Shown piece after piece: positions 9,185 to 17,922 of a stretch of DNA of 64,000 bases (position 1 is the first letter of the stretch; every line of letters begins with the position of its first letter). The stretch comes from an uncultured Collinsella sp. (lineage in GTDB: Bacteria > Actinomycetota > Coriobacteriia > Coriobacteriales > Coriobacteriaceae). Both the position numbers and the translations under genes were made by a program. The notes beneath the pieces were generated by a model that had not been told where the DNA came from, did not search any database, and saw only the letters and a list, made by a program, of their open reading frames with translations. The DNA is taken from NCBI GenBank assembly GCA_902489775.1, contig CABUBH010000005.1, forward strand, positions 6,822 to 70,821, read 5' to 3'.

Positions 9185-9202
9185 TGGAGCGGGCAACGGG
9201 AC
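9185..9202. repeat. 18-bp direct repeat of the tRNA-Gly 3' end
   Basis: The 18 bp here are identical to 9377-9394, the 3' terminus (CCA end and part of the T-arm) of the tRNA-Gly gene. Duplication of a tRNA 3' end is typical of integrase attachment sites. Only 174 bp separate the copies and there is no integrase. Confidence 0.6.
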
Positions 9203-9332
9203 GTCCGCGTATTTGCTTCGCAAATCCGCACCGGCTACGGTCGCCTATCGGCGACCTTGCCTGCTCGCTATAAACGCTTCGCGTTTATTTAACGCTCGCA
9301 CCCTGTCGGGTTCGAGTCCCGGCACTATATTG
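9203..9332. repeat. cluster of three short hairpins plus a tRNA T-arm-like fragment
   Basis: Three consecutive inverted repeats are visible: ATTTGC-TTC-GCAAAT, GGTCGCC-TAT-CGGCGACC and ATAAACGC-TTC-GCGTTTAT. They are followed at about 9307-9324 by GGGTTCGAGTCCCGGC, which looks like a T-arm in plus orientation without the rest of a tRNA. Function unknown. Confidence 0.5.
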
Positions 9333-9363
9333 AAAAAAGCACGGCACCGGAACGGTGTCGTGC
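9333..9363 (-). terminator. terminator of tRNA-Gly
   Basis: An 11-bp stem (GCACGACACCG with CGGTGCCGTGC on the minus strand) is followed by six T, directly downstream of the tRNA. Confidence 0.8.
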
Positions 9364-9376
9364 TTGTGCTTTTTAC

Positions 9377-9451
9377 TGGAGCGGGCAACGGGACTCGAAC
9401 CCGCGAGTGTCAGCTTGGGAAGCTGATGCCTTACCACTTGGCGATGCCCGC
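9377..9451 (-). tRNA. tRNA-Gly (anticodon CCC), CCA encoded
   Basis: The minus strand folds into a full cloverleaf: acceptor GCGGGCA/TGCCCGC, anticodon stem TCAGC/GCTGA with loop TTCCCAA, T-arm GCGGGTTCGAGTCCCGT, then discriminator T and an encoded CCA. The anticodon CCC reads GGG. Confidence 0.93.
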
Positions 9452-9464
9452 TTGTGTGTTGGCT

Positions 9465-9494
9465 AGTATAACGCGGTTGTCTTGTTCGATACAA
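9465..9494 (-). promoter_or_regulatory. promoter of tRNA-Gly
   Basis: On the minus strand TTGTAT, an 18-bp spacer and TATACT, with the -10 about 14 bases before the tRNA 5' end. Confidence 0.6.
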
Positions 9495-9748
9495 GGGTGT
9501 CGATGCTTGTTTTAGCTGTGGAGAATCGTCTGAAAAACAGTCCAATTGTGGAGACAGGGACCTCTGGTGTCCTTATTTCACCATCTTTTACCTGCGGTTT
9601 TATTTGATTGTTCCATATGAACCCAATTTGTCGGAAATCGGGCAAGCTTTTGGTCAGCTTCCGGTACTTACCCGCATGAACCTCGGGGGTAGCCTCGTCC
9701 CAAGCGCCGCAGCCTCCCCGTGCGGCGCACGAGGGATAAGGAGCAGCC
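9495..9748. other. intergenic region upstream of the adhesin gene
   Basis: No gene is supported here. It should contain the promoter of the adhesin gene; I could not pick convincing -35/-10 elements. AAGGAG lies seven bases before the adhesin start. Confidence 0.4.
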
Positions 9749-12700
9749 ATGTCCAACGCACCCACGCACTCTGTCCACAGCGCAATCGCAACAGGCCCGC
9801 TGCTCCTACTCCTCTTCCTACTCATCAGTTGCTTGGCTCCGAGACCCGCACTTGCCATCGACGGGTACGATCAGCTCGGCTTTCGCACCATTAGCGACGA
9901 TTGTGGGCCCTTCTTCATCGGTAAGTACGAGGCTCAAGACGCCTCAATCGCGTACTGTATGAACCAGGAACGTCCCGGTCCCACCAAGCCGGGTGGCCCA
10001 TGGCTCAACTTTGATCAGGGCTGGGTATGGCTCGACGACGAGTTCGCGGCGATCGTTTGTCACGGATATCCTTCCGCAACGTCATTTGGCGGTTACAGCC
10101 TGTCGCCCGATCGCGCCCGTGCCGCCACTCAACTTGCCGTATGGATGCTTAACGGCACCACCCATGTCGACGGCACTTACTCCTATACAACAGCTCAAGG
10201 CAAAACAAAGAGCGGGCATTTTACCGCCGACAATGAGGTTGTGGCTGCCGCACGGTGGCTTCACGACAATGCAAAATCGGGAGGCATCAAAGCCGCTCCG
10301 CACCGCGCACGGCGCTATTTGGGACCCATATCGGGCGGCAGCAAACGTCAAGACATGCTCTACGTGCTGCCAGCGGTCTCTGTTTCTTTCCAAAAGAAGT
10401 CCGCGAACACCGCCATTACCAGCGGAAACGACACCTATCAGTTTGACGGGGCAACATTCGATATCTTCGAGAGCATGAGCGACGCGCGCGTGGGCACGCT
10501 CAAAATGGACGGCAACGGCCGAGCACAGGCAACACTTTTACCCAACACAGCATACTACCTGGTAGAGACAAAGGCACCGGCAGGCTATATCCCTCGACGC
10601 GACCGCATCCCCTTTACCACGGAAGGCAATGGTGGTCATGTCACAATCGATGAGCAGCCAGGCACCATCACGTTGCGCATCGTAAAGACCGACGCCGCAA
10701 CGGGCGCCGGAGCCCAAGCGGGGGCCTCGCTTGCCGGCGCCGAGTTTACCTGCGTCTCTCAATCCACCCCCGGATGGACGCAAACCCTCACAACCGACGA
10801 AAACGGTCGAGCCGCCCTTGATAACGTTCCCCTGGGAACCTTCACCATCTATGAGTCGAAGGCTCCCGAGGGCTACCTTCTGCCCAGCGACAGCTGGACC
10901 TACACCGTTGGAGCCGACCAGCTGGGCGACTCGGGCGTCGTCGAGCTCGAATCTCGCGTTTCTGATATTCCGATTGCATTTGACCTTGAGATTTCCAAAT
11001 TCAAAGATCATGGCAACAGCGATCAGTCTGGCTTGGAGCAGCCCGCGGAAGGCGTTGTCTTCGAAGTCGTCAGTAATAGCTCACAACAGGTTGTTGGAAC
11101 GTTAACCACAAATATCTATGGTTTTGCCTCCACCAAAGACCAGCCCGGAGCATGGTTCGGCGCGGGCAAGCGGCCCGACGGCGTCCACGGATCCATCCCC
11201 TATGACCGTGCCGGCTACACAGTTCGGGAGGTCCCAGAATCCGTCCCCGAAGGCTTTAAACAGGCAGGAGAATGGACCGCCTCGGCCGAACAGATTGCTG
11301 ACGGTGCCGAGCTTCAGTACATCGTGGACAACCATGCCCTATCGACACATCTCCAGATTGCTAAGCGCGACGCCCAAACCGGTGCCGCGGTTCCCCTTGC
11401 AGGCTTTAGCTTCCAGTTGCTCGACAGCAACCACGAGCCCATCTCACAAACGTGCTGGTATCCGACCCACAATGTCCTGAACACCTTTACGACCGACACA
11501 ACTGGTACCGTCACGCTGCCCGAGTCTCTTAACCCGGGCACCTACTACGTGCGAGAAGTCTCGGCAAAGAAGCCTTATCTTGTCGGAGAGGATCTCGAGA
11601 TAACAATCCCTGCCGACAGATATCTAACGCCCGTTGCGATTGCCTCATACTTCGACGATGCGGCAACCGGAAGCATCGAAATCGTAAAGTCCGACGCTAC
11701 CGATGGGCACAACCTCATGGGGGCCGTGTTTGATATTCGAGCCGCGGGCGATATTATTCGCCCCGACGGCAGTATCGTTGCCCTGGACGGCGAAACCGTC
11801 GCCACCGTAACGACTGACGAGCAGGGGTCCGCCCGTGCGAGCCATCTTTCGCTGGGATGTGGAACCGCATGCTACGAAGTCGTTGAGACCCAAGCGCCCG
11901 AAGGATATCTCCTAGACCAAAGTCCCCATACGGTCGAGCTGTCATATGCCGACCAGACAACGTCCGTCATCGAAGCCCATCTCGGAGTATTCGATGATTT
12001 CACCAAGATCGATATCTCAAAAGTCGACCTAACCGGAAAACAAGAGGTGGAGGGCGCTCAGCTCACCCTATATGGACAAGACGAAACCGAAATCGGCTCT
12101 TGGACCTCATCCGATAAACCTCACCGCATCGAACATCTTGCGCCCGGCACCTACACGTTGCGCGAAATGATGTCCCCGCGAACCTACGACCTTGCCGAGG
12201 AGATAACGTTTGAAGTGAAGGCTACGGGAGAAGTCCAATCTTTCGCAATGAAGGACGCGCCGATCGAGATCAAGGGACAGGTCGACAAGCGTCAAGAAAT
12301 TGCCCAGCCCACCGGGGATGGCCTCTTGGCTAACGGCGATGGCAAAAACCGCGCCGCGACACAAGCCGATGCGGAAGGGTTTTTCTCCTACACCGTCGAT
12401 GCGCGAAACGAGTCGACCACCTGGGTTGATGAGTTCACGATTACCGATGATCTTGAGTGCGCCAAGGACGGTACGGCAAGACTCGTCTCAATCGAAACCC
12501 CTATTGCCATCGGCGACCTCAACGGTCTGTGCAACGTGTGGTACCGCACAACGCCGCTGGGCTCGTCAGACATCGACGAGCAGGCAAACGCGACGCTTGA
12601 CGATGGACATGAAAACCCCTGGCTTGAGTCCGACGAAGTTAAAGAGAGCCTGGGCGAGGACCGCCGTCTCGTTGATTACGAAGGCTGGCATCTCTGGAAA

Positions 12701-13180
12701 ACCGATGTCCCGACCACAAAATCAATCACGCTTGAGGTAAATGAGCTCGACCTTCCCGTCGATACCATCGTAACGGGCATTCGCCTTGAGTACGGTGCGG
12801 TGGACGCCGACTTTGCAACCAGGTGCGACGAAGATTCTTGGAAGCGCGAAGACCTTAAAAACGAACATGACGATCTCGATGACGCCAAGGCAACCCTCGG
12901 TACAGACGCCCGGAGTGCAGTAGTCCATATGCAGGCAACTTCTTCCTATACGCCCCAGGCACCAGTTGCCAACAGCGCCCGTGTCGACCTCTGTCGCAAC
13001 GGCGGCGGCGACAAACTTGAGTCACATGACGAGGATCGTGTCGTTCAGCGCTGCACCCTACCGCAGGACCTACCGGCAACAGGATCAGTTCCCATCGCCG
13101 CCTGCATCACCGCGCTCCTGACCTCGGGTGCGGCAGCCCTATGGTTCGCTCGCCTTAGGTCGATCCCAAAGAAGCGCTAA
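9749..13180 (+). CDS. LPXTG adhesin with thioester domain and Cna-B/SpaA-like repeats
   Basis: The 1143-residue protein starts with a signal peptide ending PRPALA (about residue 36). The first mature domain carries Cys70 (AYCMNQ) and Gln128 (ATQLAVWML), the spacing and context of a class of Gram-positive thioester adhesin domains, in which Cys and Gln form a covalent bond that can react with host surfaces. Next come several Cna-B/SpaA-like beta domains, recognisable by repeated KxDxxTG..LxGAxF, TxxxG and YxxxETxAPxGY patterns. It ends with LPATG, a hydrophobic helix and KKR, a sortase signal. AAGGAGCAGCC precedes the ATG. It is convergent with the small membrane gene at 13246. No sortase is in the window. 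The covalent-adhesin role is inferred from the family. Confidence 0.88.
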   Translation: MSNAPTHSVHSAIATGPLLLLLFLLISCLAPRPALAIDGYDQLGFRTISDDCGPFFIGKYEAQDASIAYCMNQERPGPTKPGGPWLNFDQGWVWLDDEFAAIVCHGYPSATSFGGYSLSPDRARAATQLAVWMLNGTTHVDGTYSYTTAQGKTKSGHFTADNEVVAAARWLHDNAKSGGIKAAPHRARRYLGPISGGSKRQDMLYVLPAVSVSFQKKSANTAITSGNDTYQFDGATFDIFESMSDARVGTLKMDGNGRAQATLLPNTAYYLVETKAPAGYIPRRDRIPFTTEGNGGHVTIDEQPGTITLRIVKTDAATGAGAQAGASLAGAEFTCVSQSTPGWTQTLTTDENGRAALDNVPLGTFTIYESKAPEGYLLPSDSWTYTVGADQLGDSGVVELESRVSDIPIAFDLEISKFKDHGNSDQSGLEQPAEGVVFEVVSNSSQQVVGTLTTNIYGFASTKDQPGAWFGAGKRPDGVHGSIPYDRAGYTVREVPESVPEGFKQAGEWTASAEQIADGAELQYIVDNHALSTHLQIAKRDAQTGAAVPLAGFSFQLLDSNHEPISQTCWYPTHNVLNTFTTDTTGTVTLPESLNPGTYYVREVSAKKPYLVGEDLEITIPADRYLTPVAIASYFDDAATGSIEIVKSDATDGHNLMGAVFDIRAAGDIIRPDGSIVALDGETVATVTTDEQGSARASHLSLGCGTACYEVVETQAPEGYLLDQSPHTVELSYADQTTSVIEAHLGVFDDFTKIDISKVDLTGKQEVEGAQLTLYGQDETEIGSWTSSDKPHRIEHLAPGTYTLREMMSPRTYDLAEEITFEVKATGEVQSFAMKDAPIEIKGQVDKRQEIAQPTGDGLLANGDGKNRAATQADAEGFFSYTVDARNESTTWVDEFTITDDLECAKDGTARLVSIETPIAIGDLNGLCNVWYRTTPLGSSDIDEQANATLDDGHENPWLESDEVKESLGEDRRLVDYEGWHLWKTDVPTTKSITLEVNELDLPVDTIVTGIRLEYGAVDADFATRCDEDSWKREDLKNEHDDLDDAKATLGTDARSAVVHMQATSSYTPQAPVANSARVDLCRNGGGDKLESHDEDRVVQRCTLPQDLPATGSVPIAACITALLTSGAAALWFARLRSIPKKR

Positions 13181-13185
13181 CGCGA

Positions 13186-13226
13186 TAAAAAGCGGGCGAG
13201 TCAGTCTCCCGCCTCGCCCGCTTTCA
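13186..13226. terminator. bidirectional terminator between convergent genes
   Basis: The stem AAAGCGGGCGAG (13189-13200) pairs perfectly with CTCGCCCGCTTT (13213-13224). On the minus strand it is followed by a T run, serving the 72-residue gene; on the plus strand it follows the adhesin stop. Confidence 0.8.
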
Positions 13227-13245
13227 ATCATGTAAATCGCCACAT

Positions 13246-13464
13246 CTACTCGGCAGATGAAGATCCGCTGTCGACGAGCGCCTGCTCGGACTCGGGGATT
13301 CCATCGGCACCCGTACTTTGCTCTTGCTCCACCTCTTCGCTGATTGCGGATGCGGGGGTCGACCCCTTTACACCCACGATATAGGCAGCCCCAAATCCCA
13401 AAGCGACGGCAATAAGGGTCAGAATCAAATAAACAGGCCAATGACGTTTAATGAACGAAAACAC
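13246..13464 (-). CDS. small single-pass membrane protein
   Basis: The 72-residue protein has one membrane helix (about residues 9-31, YLILTLIAVALGFGAAYIVG) and an acidic, Ser-rich tail. The start is a GTG at 13464, with AAGGAG six bases upstream. It begins 21 bp after the stop of the M28-like gene, so the two are likely cotranscribed. No known family recognised. Confidence 0.7.
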   Translation of the reverse strand: MFSFIKRHWPVYLILTLIAVALGFGAAYIVGVKGSTPASAISEEVEQEQSTGADGIPESEQALVDSGSSSAE

Positions 13465-13485
13465 GTTGACTCCTTAGAGCTCCGC

Positions 13486-16400
13486 CTACGAACGGCGGAT
13501 AACCTCGGTCACGACCTCGGATACCGTGGCAATGTTCGTCGGGTTAACGTTGTGGGGCAGGTCGTCCTCGGTGCGAGCACAAGCCAGGCGCGTGCCGTCC
13601 ACACCGGCGATGGTGAGGGCACGACGGCTCGCCTCGAGTGCGGCATAGGCATCGGTCTTGGCATAGGGCATCTCGAGCGCACCACAATCGACATGGAACG
13701 ACTTGCAGACCTTGCTGACCAGATTCATGATGCGGCGGTCGCCCTTAAGCAGCTGCTGCTCGCCCTCGACCGTCACTACCGAAAGCCTACCGGCGCCGAC
13801 GGATTCAAGATTGATGAAGAATACGCCGCGGAGCTTATCGCGATGCGAGGCCAAGAACGCCTTCATGCCGGCGCCATCACAATCCGAGGCACCCGTCGCC
13901 ACAAACCAGATATCGTGACCAAGCAGTTCGTCATCGCCCATAGAAGCGACAGCCGAGAGCATGTCCTCGTCAGATGCACCATCGGAAGACGTGGCGCCGC
14001 CCTTCCAGCCGTCGTTATCGTCCTCGAAGTTATCCCACGAGCCGATACCGCGGCCAGACTTCTTAGCATCGTAATCGTCTTCGACACCCAGCCAGTCACT
14101 CATGCTGTCCTGATCGTTTTTCTTTTTACGACCAAACAGACCGCCCAGACCGCGCTTGCGGGGCTTGGGCGCGGCCGAAGCGGGAGCCGAGATGGTCTCG
14201 AGCGGCTGCGCGCCCGACGCGACGGGCATGGAAGGTGCAACGGGCGCCGACGTGGGCTCGGGACCCTGCGCCGTCGCGAAGGGGTCATCGACCTGAGCCG
14301 AGGGGTCGGGAAGGTCGAACAGTGACGTGCGAGACGCAACGTTAGCCTGCTTCATCGACGGCAGCGACGGATCGGGAACCGAAGCCAACGGCGACGAGGA
14401 GGGCGTAGGCACCGGAACTGACGCCGGATCGGGAACATTCATCTGCGGGCGCGGCGTGGCCTGAGACGAAATCTGCGCCATGAGGGAATCGACCGTTTCG
14501 TCCTGAGTGGGGGCGACGTTGGCAACCGTGGAGCCAGAACCACCCGGAGTCGGCATGGTGAAAATCTGCGTGGAGTAAGGTCTCGACTCGTCCGTCTCGG
14601 GCGCCTCGGAAACCTCGGAGACCACAGCTGCCTCATCCTGCTCGACCTCGGCCGAATCGTTCTGCTCAACCGCTACGTGCTGCTCTTCCTCAGCACTGAC
14701 CTCAACGACCTGGTCTTCGGCAGCATCCGGGACTTCAACCGCATCGGCGGTCTCGGCATCGTTTGCCACAGCGGCCTGATCATCGGAAGCCTCAAGGGGC
14801 TCAGCAATCGCGGTGCCCTGTTTTTCAAACGTTATCGTGGCATCGAACTGCGCGGCGTCGAACGACATGGTGCCATCAACGGGCTGCTGGGGCTCGAAAG
14901 ACGTCGTCGCCTCAACAACATCAGCGGATGCCGGTTGCTGGGACTCAAAAGACGTCGTAGCTTCGGCAGCGTCGACGGCCACGGGCTGCTGAGCCTCGTT
15001 CTGTTCGAACTCCTGCGCCGCACGCTCACGCTCCGCCTCGGCTGCCTGCTGCTGAGCGATAGCCTCCTGCTCGGCAGCCTCGCGTGCGATGGCGCGCTTT
15101 TCCTCAAAGTCGTCGATGAATTTCTTGCCCTTTGCAAATGCACCCTTAAAGAAGCTGGAAGCACTGGCCCCAATCGAAGAGAAGGCGGATGCAATATCGG
15201 CATGGGGCGTCGCCGCGGGAATCTCGGCCGAGAAATCGGTATCACTCTCGTAAGACACGCGCCTCGGCTGTTCAGCGTAATCGTCGTCAGACTCGTCCGT
15301 AACGTCTTGCGCCGGCGCGGCGGGAGCCAAAATGTCCAGTCCTGCCGCGGGATCGATCGCGGACACCGCCTCGGGCTCGGCAACGGCAGCGGTAACCGCG
15401 GCAGACTCATCATCCACGGCGACAACGGGCGCAGGTGCAGTCACGACGGGGGCAGGCTCGGGCTCGAATGTCGGCTCCTCGCCCTCCTCGTAATCGAGCG
15501 TACAGGACTCGGGAAGCATGCCGAGTGCGCGGATGGCATCCGAACCAAAGCGGATGTTGCCGGCGGCATTGCGATAGAGCTTAGGCTCAGGCTCGCTGGG
15601 CTCGACCACAACAGACTCCTCCGCCGACTCGGCAGCGGGAACCTCGGCAGCAGGCTCTTCGACTTGGACAGCCTGGCCCTGCGCCTCGGGCACAATGGAG
15701 CCGATCAGCGTCTCGTCGGCAGATGCACCCTCAAAGCCATCGATCTGCTCGTCGAAAGCCTCGCCTTGTTCGGACTCGAGCTGATCATCGGAAGCGATCG
15801 GCTGGCCAAACTCGTCCTCCTCGTAGGTAGGCTCTTCGTACTCAATGGTGTTGCCATAGTCGTTTTGCTGCTGGGCCGCGGCATATTCCGCCGCCGCACG
15901 TGCCATCTCCTCGGCGCGACGTTTTTGCTCACCAAAATAGGTGTCGAACGGAACATCGTCGGGGAACTCATTCTCGCCCTGGAAGGGGGCGACATTGTCC
16001 ATAACGCCAAGCAAAGCGGCGACAGAAGATTTGTTGCACACCGCGCCGGACGTATAGGGAAGGATGTAGCGATTGGAGATGATGTTTGCCGCGTTGGCGA
16101 GCGCAACGAGAGAGGCGAGAATCGCGACGATCCACAGCAGAACCTTGAGCGCGCCGGGAAGCGGCAGGATACGCAGGACGGCGACGGCAGCGGGGGCAAC
16201 CGTGGCGACGGGCAGCAACTTAGCGATGAGCGCGCGGTACGAAGCATAGGGTTCGCGGGCAAGCAGCTCGGCGCGAGGGGAGTCGTAATGTGCGACAACG
16301 ACCACCGGGCGATTGCGCGGGGACGCGAGCGGGCCAGAAGCCTTGTGATAGGCGATGACATTTTGGCTCACGCCCGTCTTTCCCAGCCCCGAAATCACGG

Positions 16401-16701
16401 GATGCCCGGTACGCTCGAGCACATAGAGCACGGCACCGATGATGGCCAGCAGGGTACCGACCAAGCCGATGCCGCCACCGATACCCATAAGCAGGGCGCC
16501 GACAAACGCAAGGATGCCGGTGATAGCAAATGCCAGCCTGCTCGGCGCGGGAGCATTAAACTCCTGCACCTCGGGATCAAAGCCATGGTTGCGGAAAATC
16601 TGAGCGATATCCTCGGCAGCCAAGCGCTCTTCTTCGCTGCATGCCGGCGTGATGCCGGTGTTCTGCAGCAGGTGGTTGATATAGTTCTGGGTGTTCGCCA
16701 T
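13486..16701 (-). CDS. M28 peptidase-like membrane protein with ~680-residue disordered insertion, probably inactive
   Basis: The 1071-residue product begins like an M28 zinc aminopeptidase (VVVVAHYDSPRAE, His138/Asp140). It carries hydrophobic segments at about 57-95 and 164-205, then GAVCNKSSVAALLGV. It resumes the peptidase fold only at about residue 929 (HDIWFVATGASDCDGAG, FFINLESVGAG, DLPHNVNPTNIATV). Between about 241 and 925 lies an acidic Ala/Glu/Pro/Val-rich, probably disordered region. Compared with M28 enzymes, the bridging Asp of the DN.SG motif is Cys222, the catalytic Glu-Glu pair is Ser-Asp (939-940) and a ligand Asp is Glu966; His1050 is kept. Catalysis is therefore doubtful. 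I used the ATG at 16701 because GGAG lies five bases upstream. Function unknown. Confidence 0.75.
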   Translation of the reverse strand: MANTQNYINHLLQNTGITPACSEEERLAAEDIAQIFRNHGFDPEVQEFNAPAPSRLAFAITGILAFVGALLMGIGGGIGLVGTLLAIIGAVLYVLERTGHPVISGLGKTGVSQNVIAYHKASGPLASPRNRPVVVVAHYDSPRAELLAREPYASYRALIAKLLPVATVAPAAVAVLRILPLPGALKVLLWIVAILASLVALANAANIISNRYILPYTSGAVCNKSSVAALLGVMDNVAPFQGENEFPDDVPFDTYFGEQKRRAEEMARAAAEYAAAQQQNDYGNTIEYEEPTYEEDEFGQPIASDDQLESEQGEAFDEQIDGFEGASADETLIGSIVPEAQGQAVQVEEPAAEVPAAESAEESVVVEPSEPEPKLYRNAAGNIRFGSDAIRALGMLPESCTLDYEEGEEPTFEPEPAPVVTAPAPVVAVDDESAAVTAAVAEPEAVSAIDPAAGLDILAPAAPAQDVTDESDDDYAEQPRRVSYESDTDFSAEIPAATPHADIASAFSSIGASASSFFKGAFAKGKKFIDDFEEKRAIAREAAEQEAIAQQQAAEAERERAAQEFEQNEAQQPVAVDAAEATTSFESQQPASADVVEATTSFEPQQPVDGTMSFDAAQFDATITFEKQGTAIAEPLEASDDQAAVANDAETADAVEVPDAAEDQVVEVSAEEEQHVAVEQNDSAEVEQDEAAVVSEVSEAPETDESRPYSTQIFTMPTPGGSGSTVANVAPTQDETVDSLMAQISSQATPRPQMNVPDPASVPVPTPSSSPLASVPDPSLPSMKQANVASRTSLFDLPDPSAQVDDPFATAQGPEPTSAPVAPSMPVASGAQPLETISAPASAAPKPRKRGLGGLFGRKKKNDQDSMSDWLGVEDDYDAKKSGRGIGSWDNFEDDNDGWKGGATSSDGASDEDMLSAVASMGDDELLGHDIWFVATGASDCDGAGMKAFLASHRDKLRGVFFINLESVGAGRLSVVTVEGEQQLLKGDRRIMNLVSKVCKSFHVDCGALEMPYAKTDAYAALEASRRALTIAGVDGTRLACARTEDDLPHNVNPTNIATVSEVVTEVIRRS

Positions 16702-16899
16702 GTGCGCTCCACATCCATAATCCGACAAATAGGCCCAATGCATGCACATTAGAACCGTATATAGTCGAAAGTATACCCCGAGCGAGCGCAAACGACCGAA
16801 TTCGGGCCATCTTAACGCCCCGAGCGGACAAGGATATAGCCTAATCTCCATATCGGACTAAAATCATGGCAGCAAACCACCTTCCCATGCGAGGACTCT

Positions 16900-17922
16900 A
16901 TGACGGCAAGCGACACGACCGCTACGAACAAAAAGGGAACGCCGGAGCCCAGTTTCGATAAAACTGCCCAGCGCATCCTCAATCTTTTCTTTGTGCTCAA
17001 CAGCTCTCCCGAGCCGTTGACGACCGAGCAAATCGTCTTGGATTCCGATTTGGGGTATGGCTCGGGCAACATCGACTCGGATAAGCGCAAGTTTCGTCGC
17101 GATCGCGACAAACTACTCGAACGCGGCATTGTTATCAAAGAGGTTCGCCCCGCCGGCGCGCAAGAGACCGAGGAAAGCTCGTGGACGATCGACCGCGAGC
17201 ACACGTTTGCGGCAGGTGGTCTCATCACCGCAGACGATGCCGACATCTTGCTGGACGCCATCGACCAGACGCTTGCGGCCGGCTCCTCCGCTTTTGCCGC
17301 GCCGCTCGCCGACATCCGGTCCAAGATTGCCTATCTCACCGGCATATCTGCCGCAGACGAGGCGCCGATCCATCGTTCTCCCACCGTCGATGCAGTTTGG
17401 AGCGCCTTTGCCGAGCGCTGTGCACTGCGCTTTTTGTATCAGAACGGTCGCGGCGAGCAGAAAGAGCGCACCGTCTGCGTCTACGGTATGTTCGAACACG
17501 ATGGCACGGCGTATTTCTGCGGTCTGGACAATGCCACCGACAACATCAGAACGTTCCGCTGCGACCGCATCGTCCGCGCTTGGCGCCCCTCAAAGGCATA
17601 CTCCATTCCCGCAGACTTCAATCTCAACGATTACCTGTTCTTTGAGTTCGATTTTGCCGACCGACCGCCCGTTGCGGCAACGTTCTCGTTCGCGCGCGAG
17701 TCGCAAGCCGATATGGTCAGCGGTCTCACGCGCGGGCGAGGCGATCTTGCACGCAGCGAAGAAGGATGGACCTGGACCGTTGACGTGCGCGACTTTGACG
17801 CCGCCGCCTCATTCTGCATGGCCCATGCCATGGACGGCATGAGACCCGTTGCCCCCGATGCACTCAAACTGGCATGGAACCACCTCATCGAAAGGACGGT
17901 GCATGAGCATGCCCGCTCGTAA
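16900..17922 (+). CDS. WYL-domain transcriptional regulator (PafB-like)
   Basis: The 340-residue protein has an N-terminal winged helix (KTAQRILNLFFVLNSSPEPLTTEQIV) and a central WYL-type domain (CALRFLYQNGRGEQKERTV, AYFCGLDNATDNIRTFRCDRI), followed by a C-terminal WCX-like region. It overlaps by 20 bp a second WYL gene. Tandem WYL regulators of this kind in actinobacteria are PafB/PafC, activators of the LexA-independent DNA-damage response. No proteasome genes are nearby, so orthology to pafB is plausible but unproven. The neighbour on the far side is a DinG-type helicase, which fits a repair context. Confidence 0.82.
   Translation: MTASDTTATNKKGTPEPSFDKTAQRILNLFFVLNSSPEPLTTEQIVLDSDLGYGSGNIDSDKRKFRRDRDKLLERGIVIKEVRPAGAQETEESSWTIDREHTFAAGGLITADDADILLDAIDQTLAAGSSAFAAPLADIRSKIAYLTGISAADEAPIHRSPTVDAVWSAFAERCALRFLYQNGRGEQKERTVCVYGMFEHDGTAYFCGLDNATDNIRTFRCDRIVRAWRPSKAYSIPADFNLNDYLFFEFDFADRPPVAATFSFARESQADMVSGLTRGRGDLARSEEGWTWTVDVRDFDAAASFCMAHAMDGMRPVAPDALKLAWNHLIERTVHEHARS

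Noticed and set aside
9303..9328. tRNA gene on the plus strand
   Set aside because: Only a T-arm-like segment is present; no acceptor partner, D-arm or anticodon arm.
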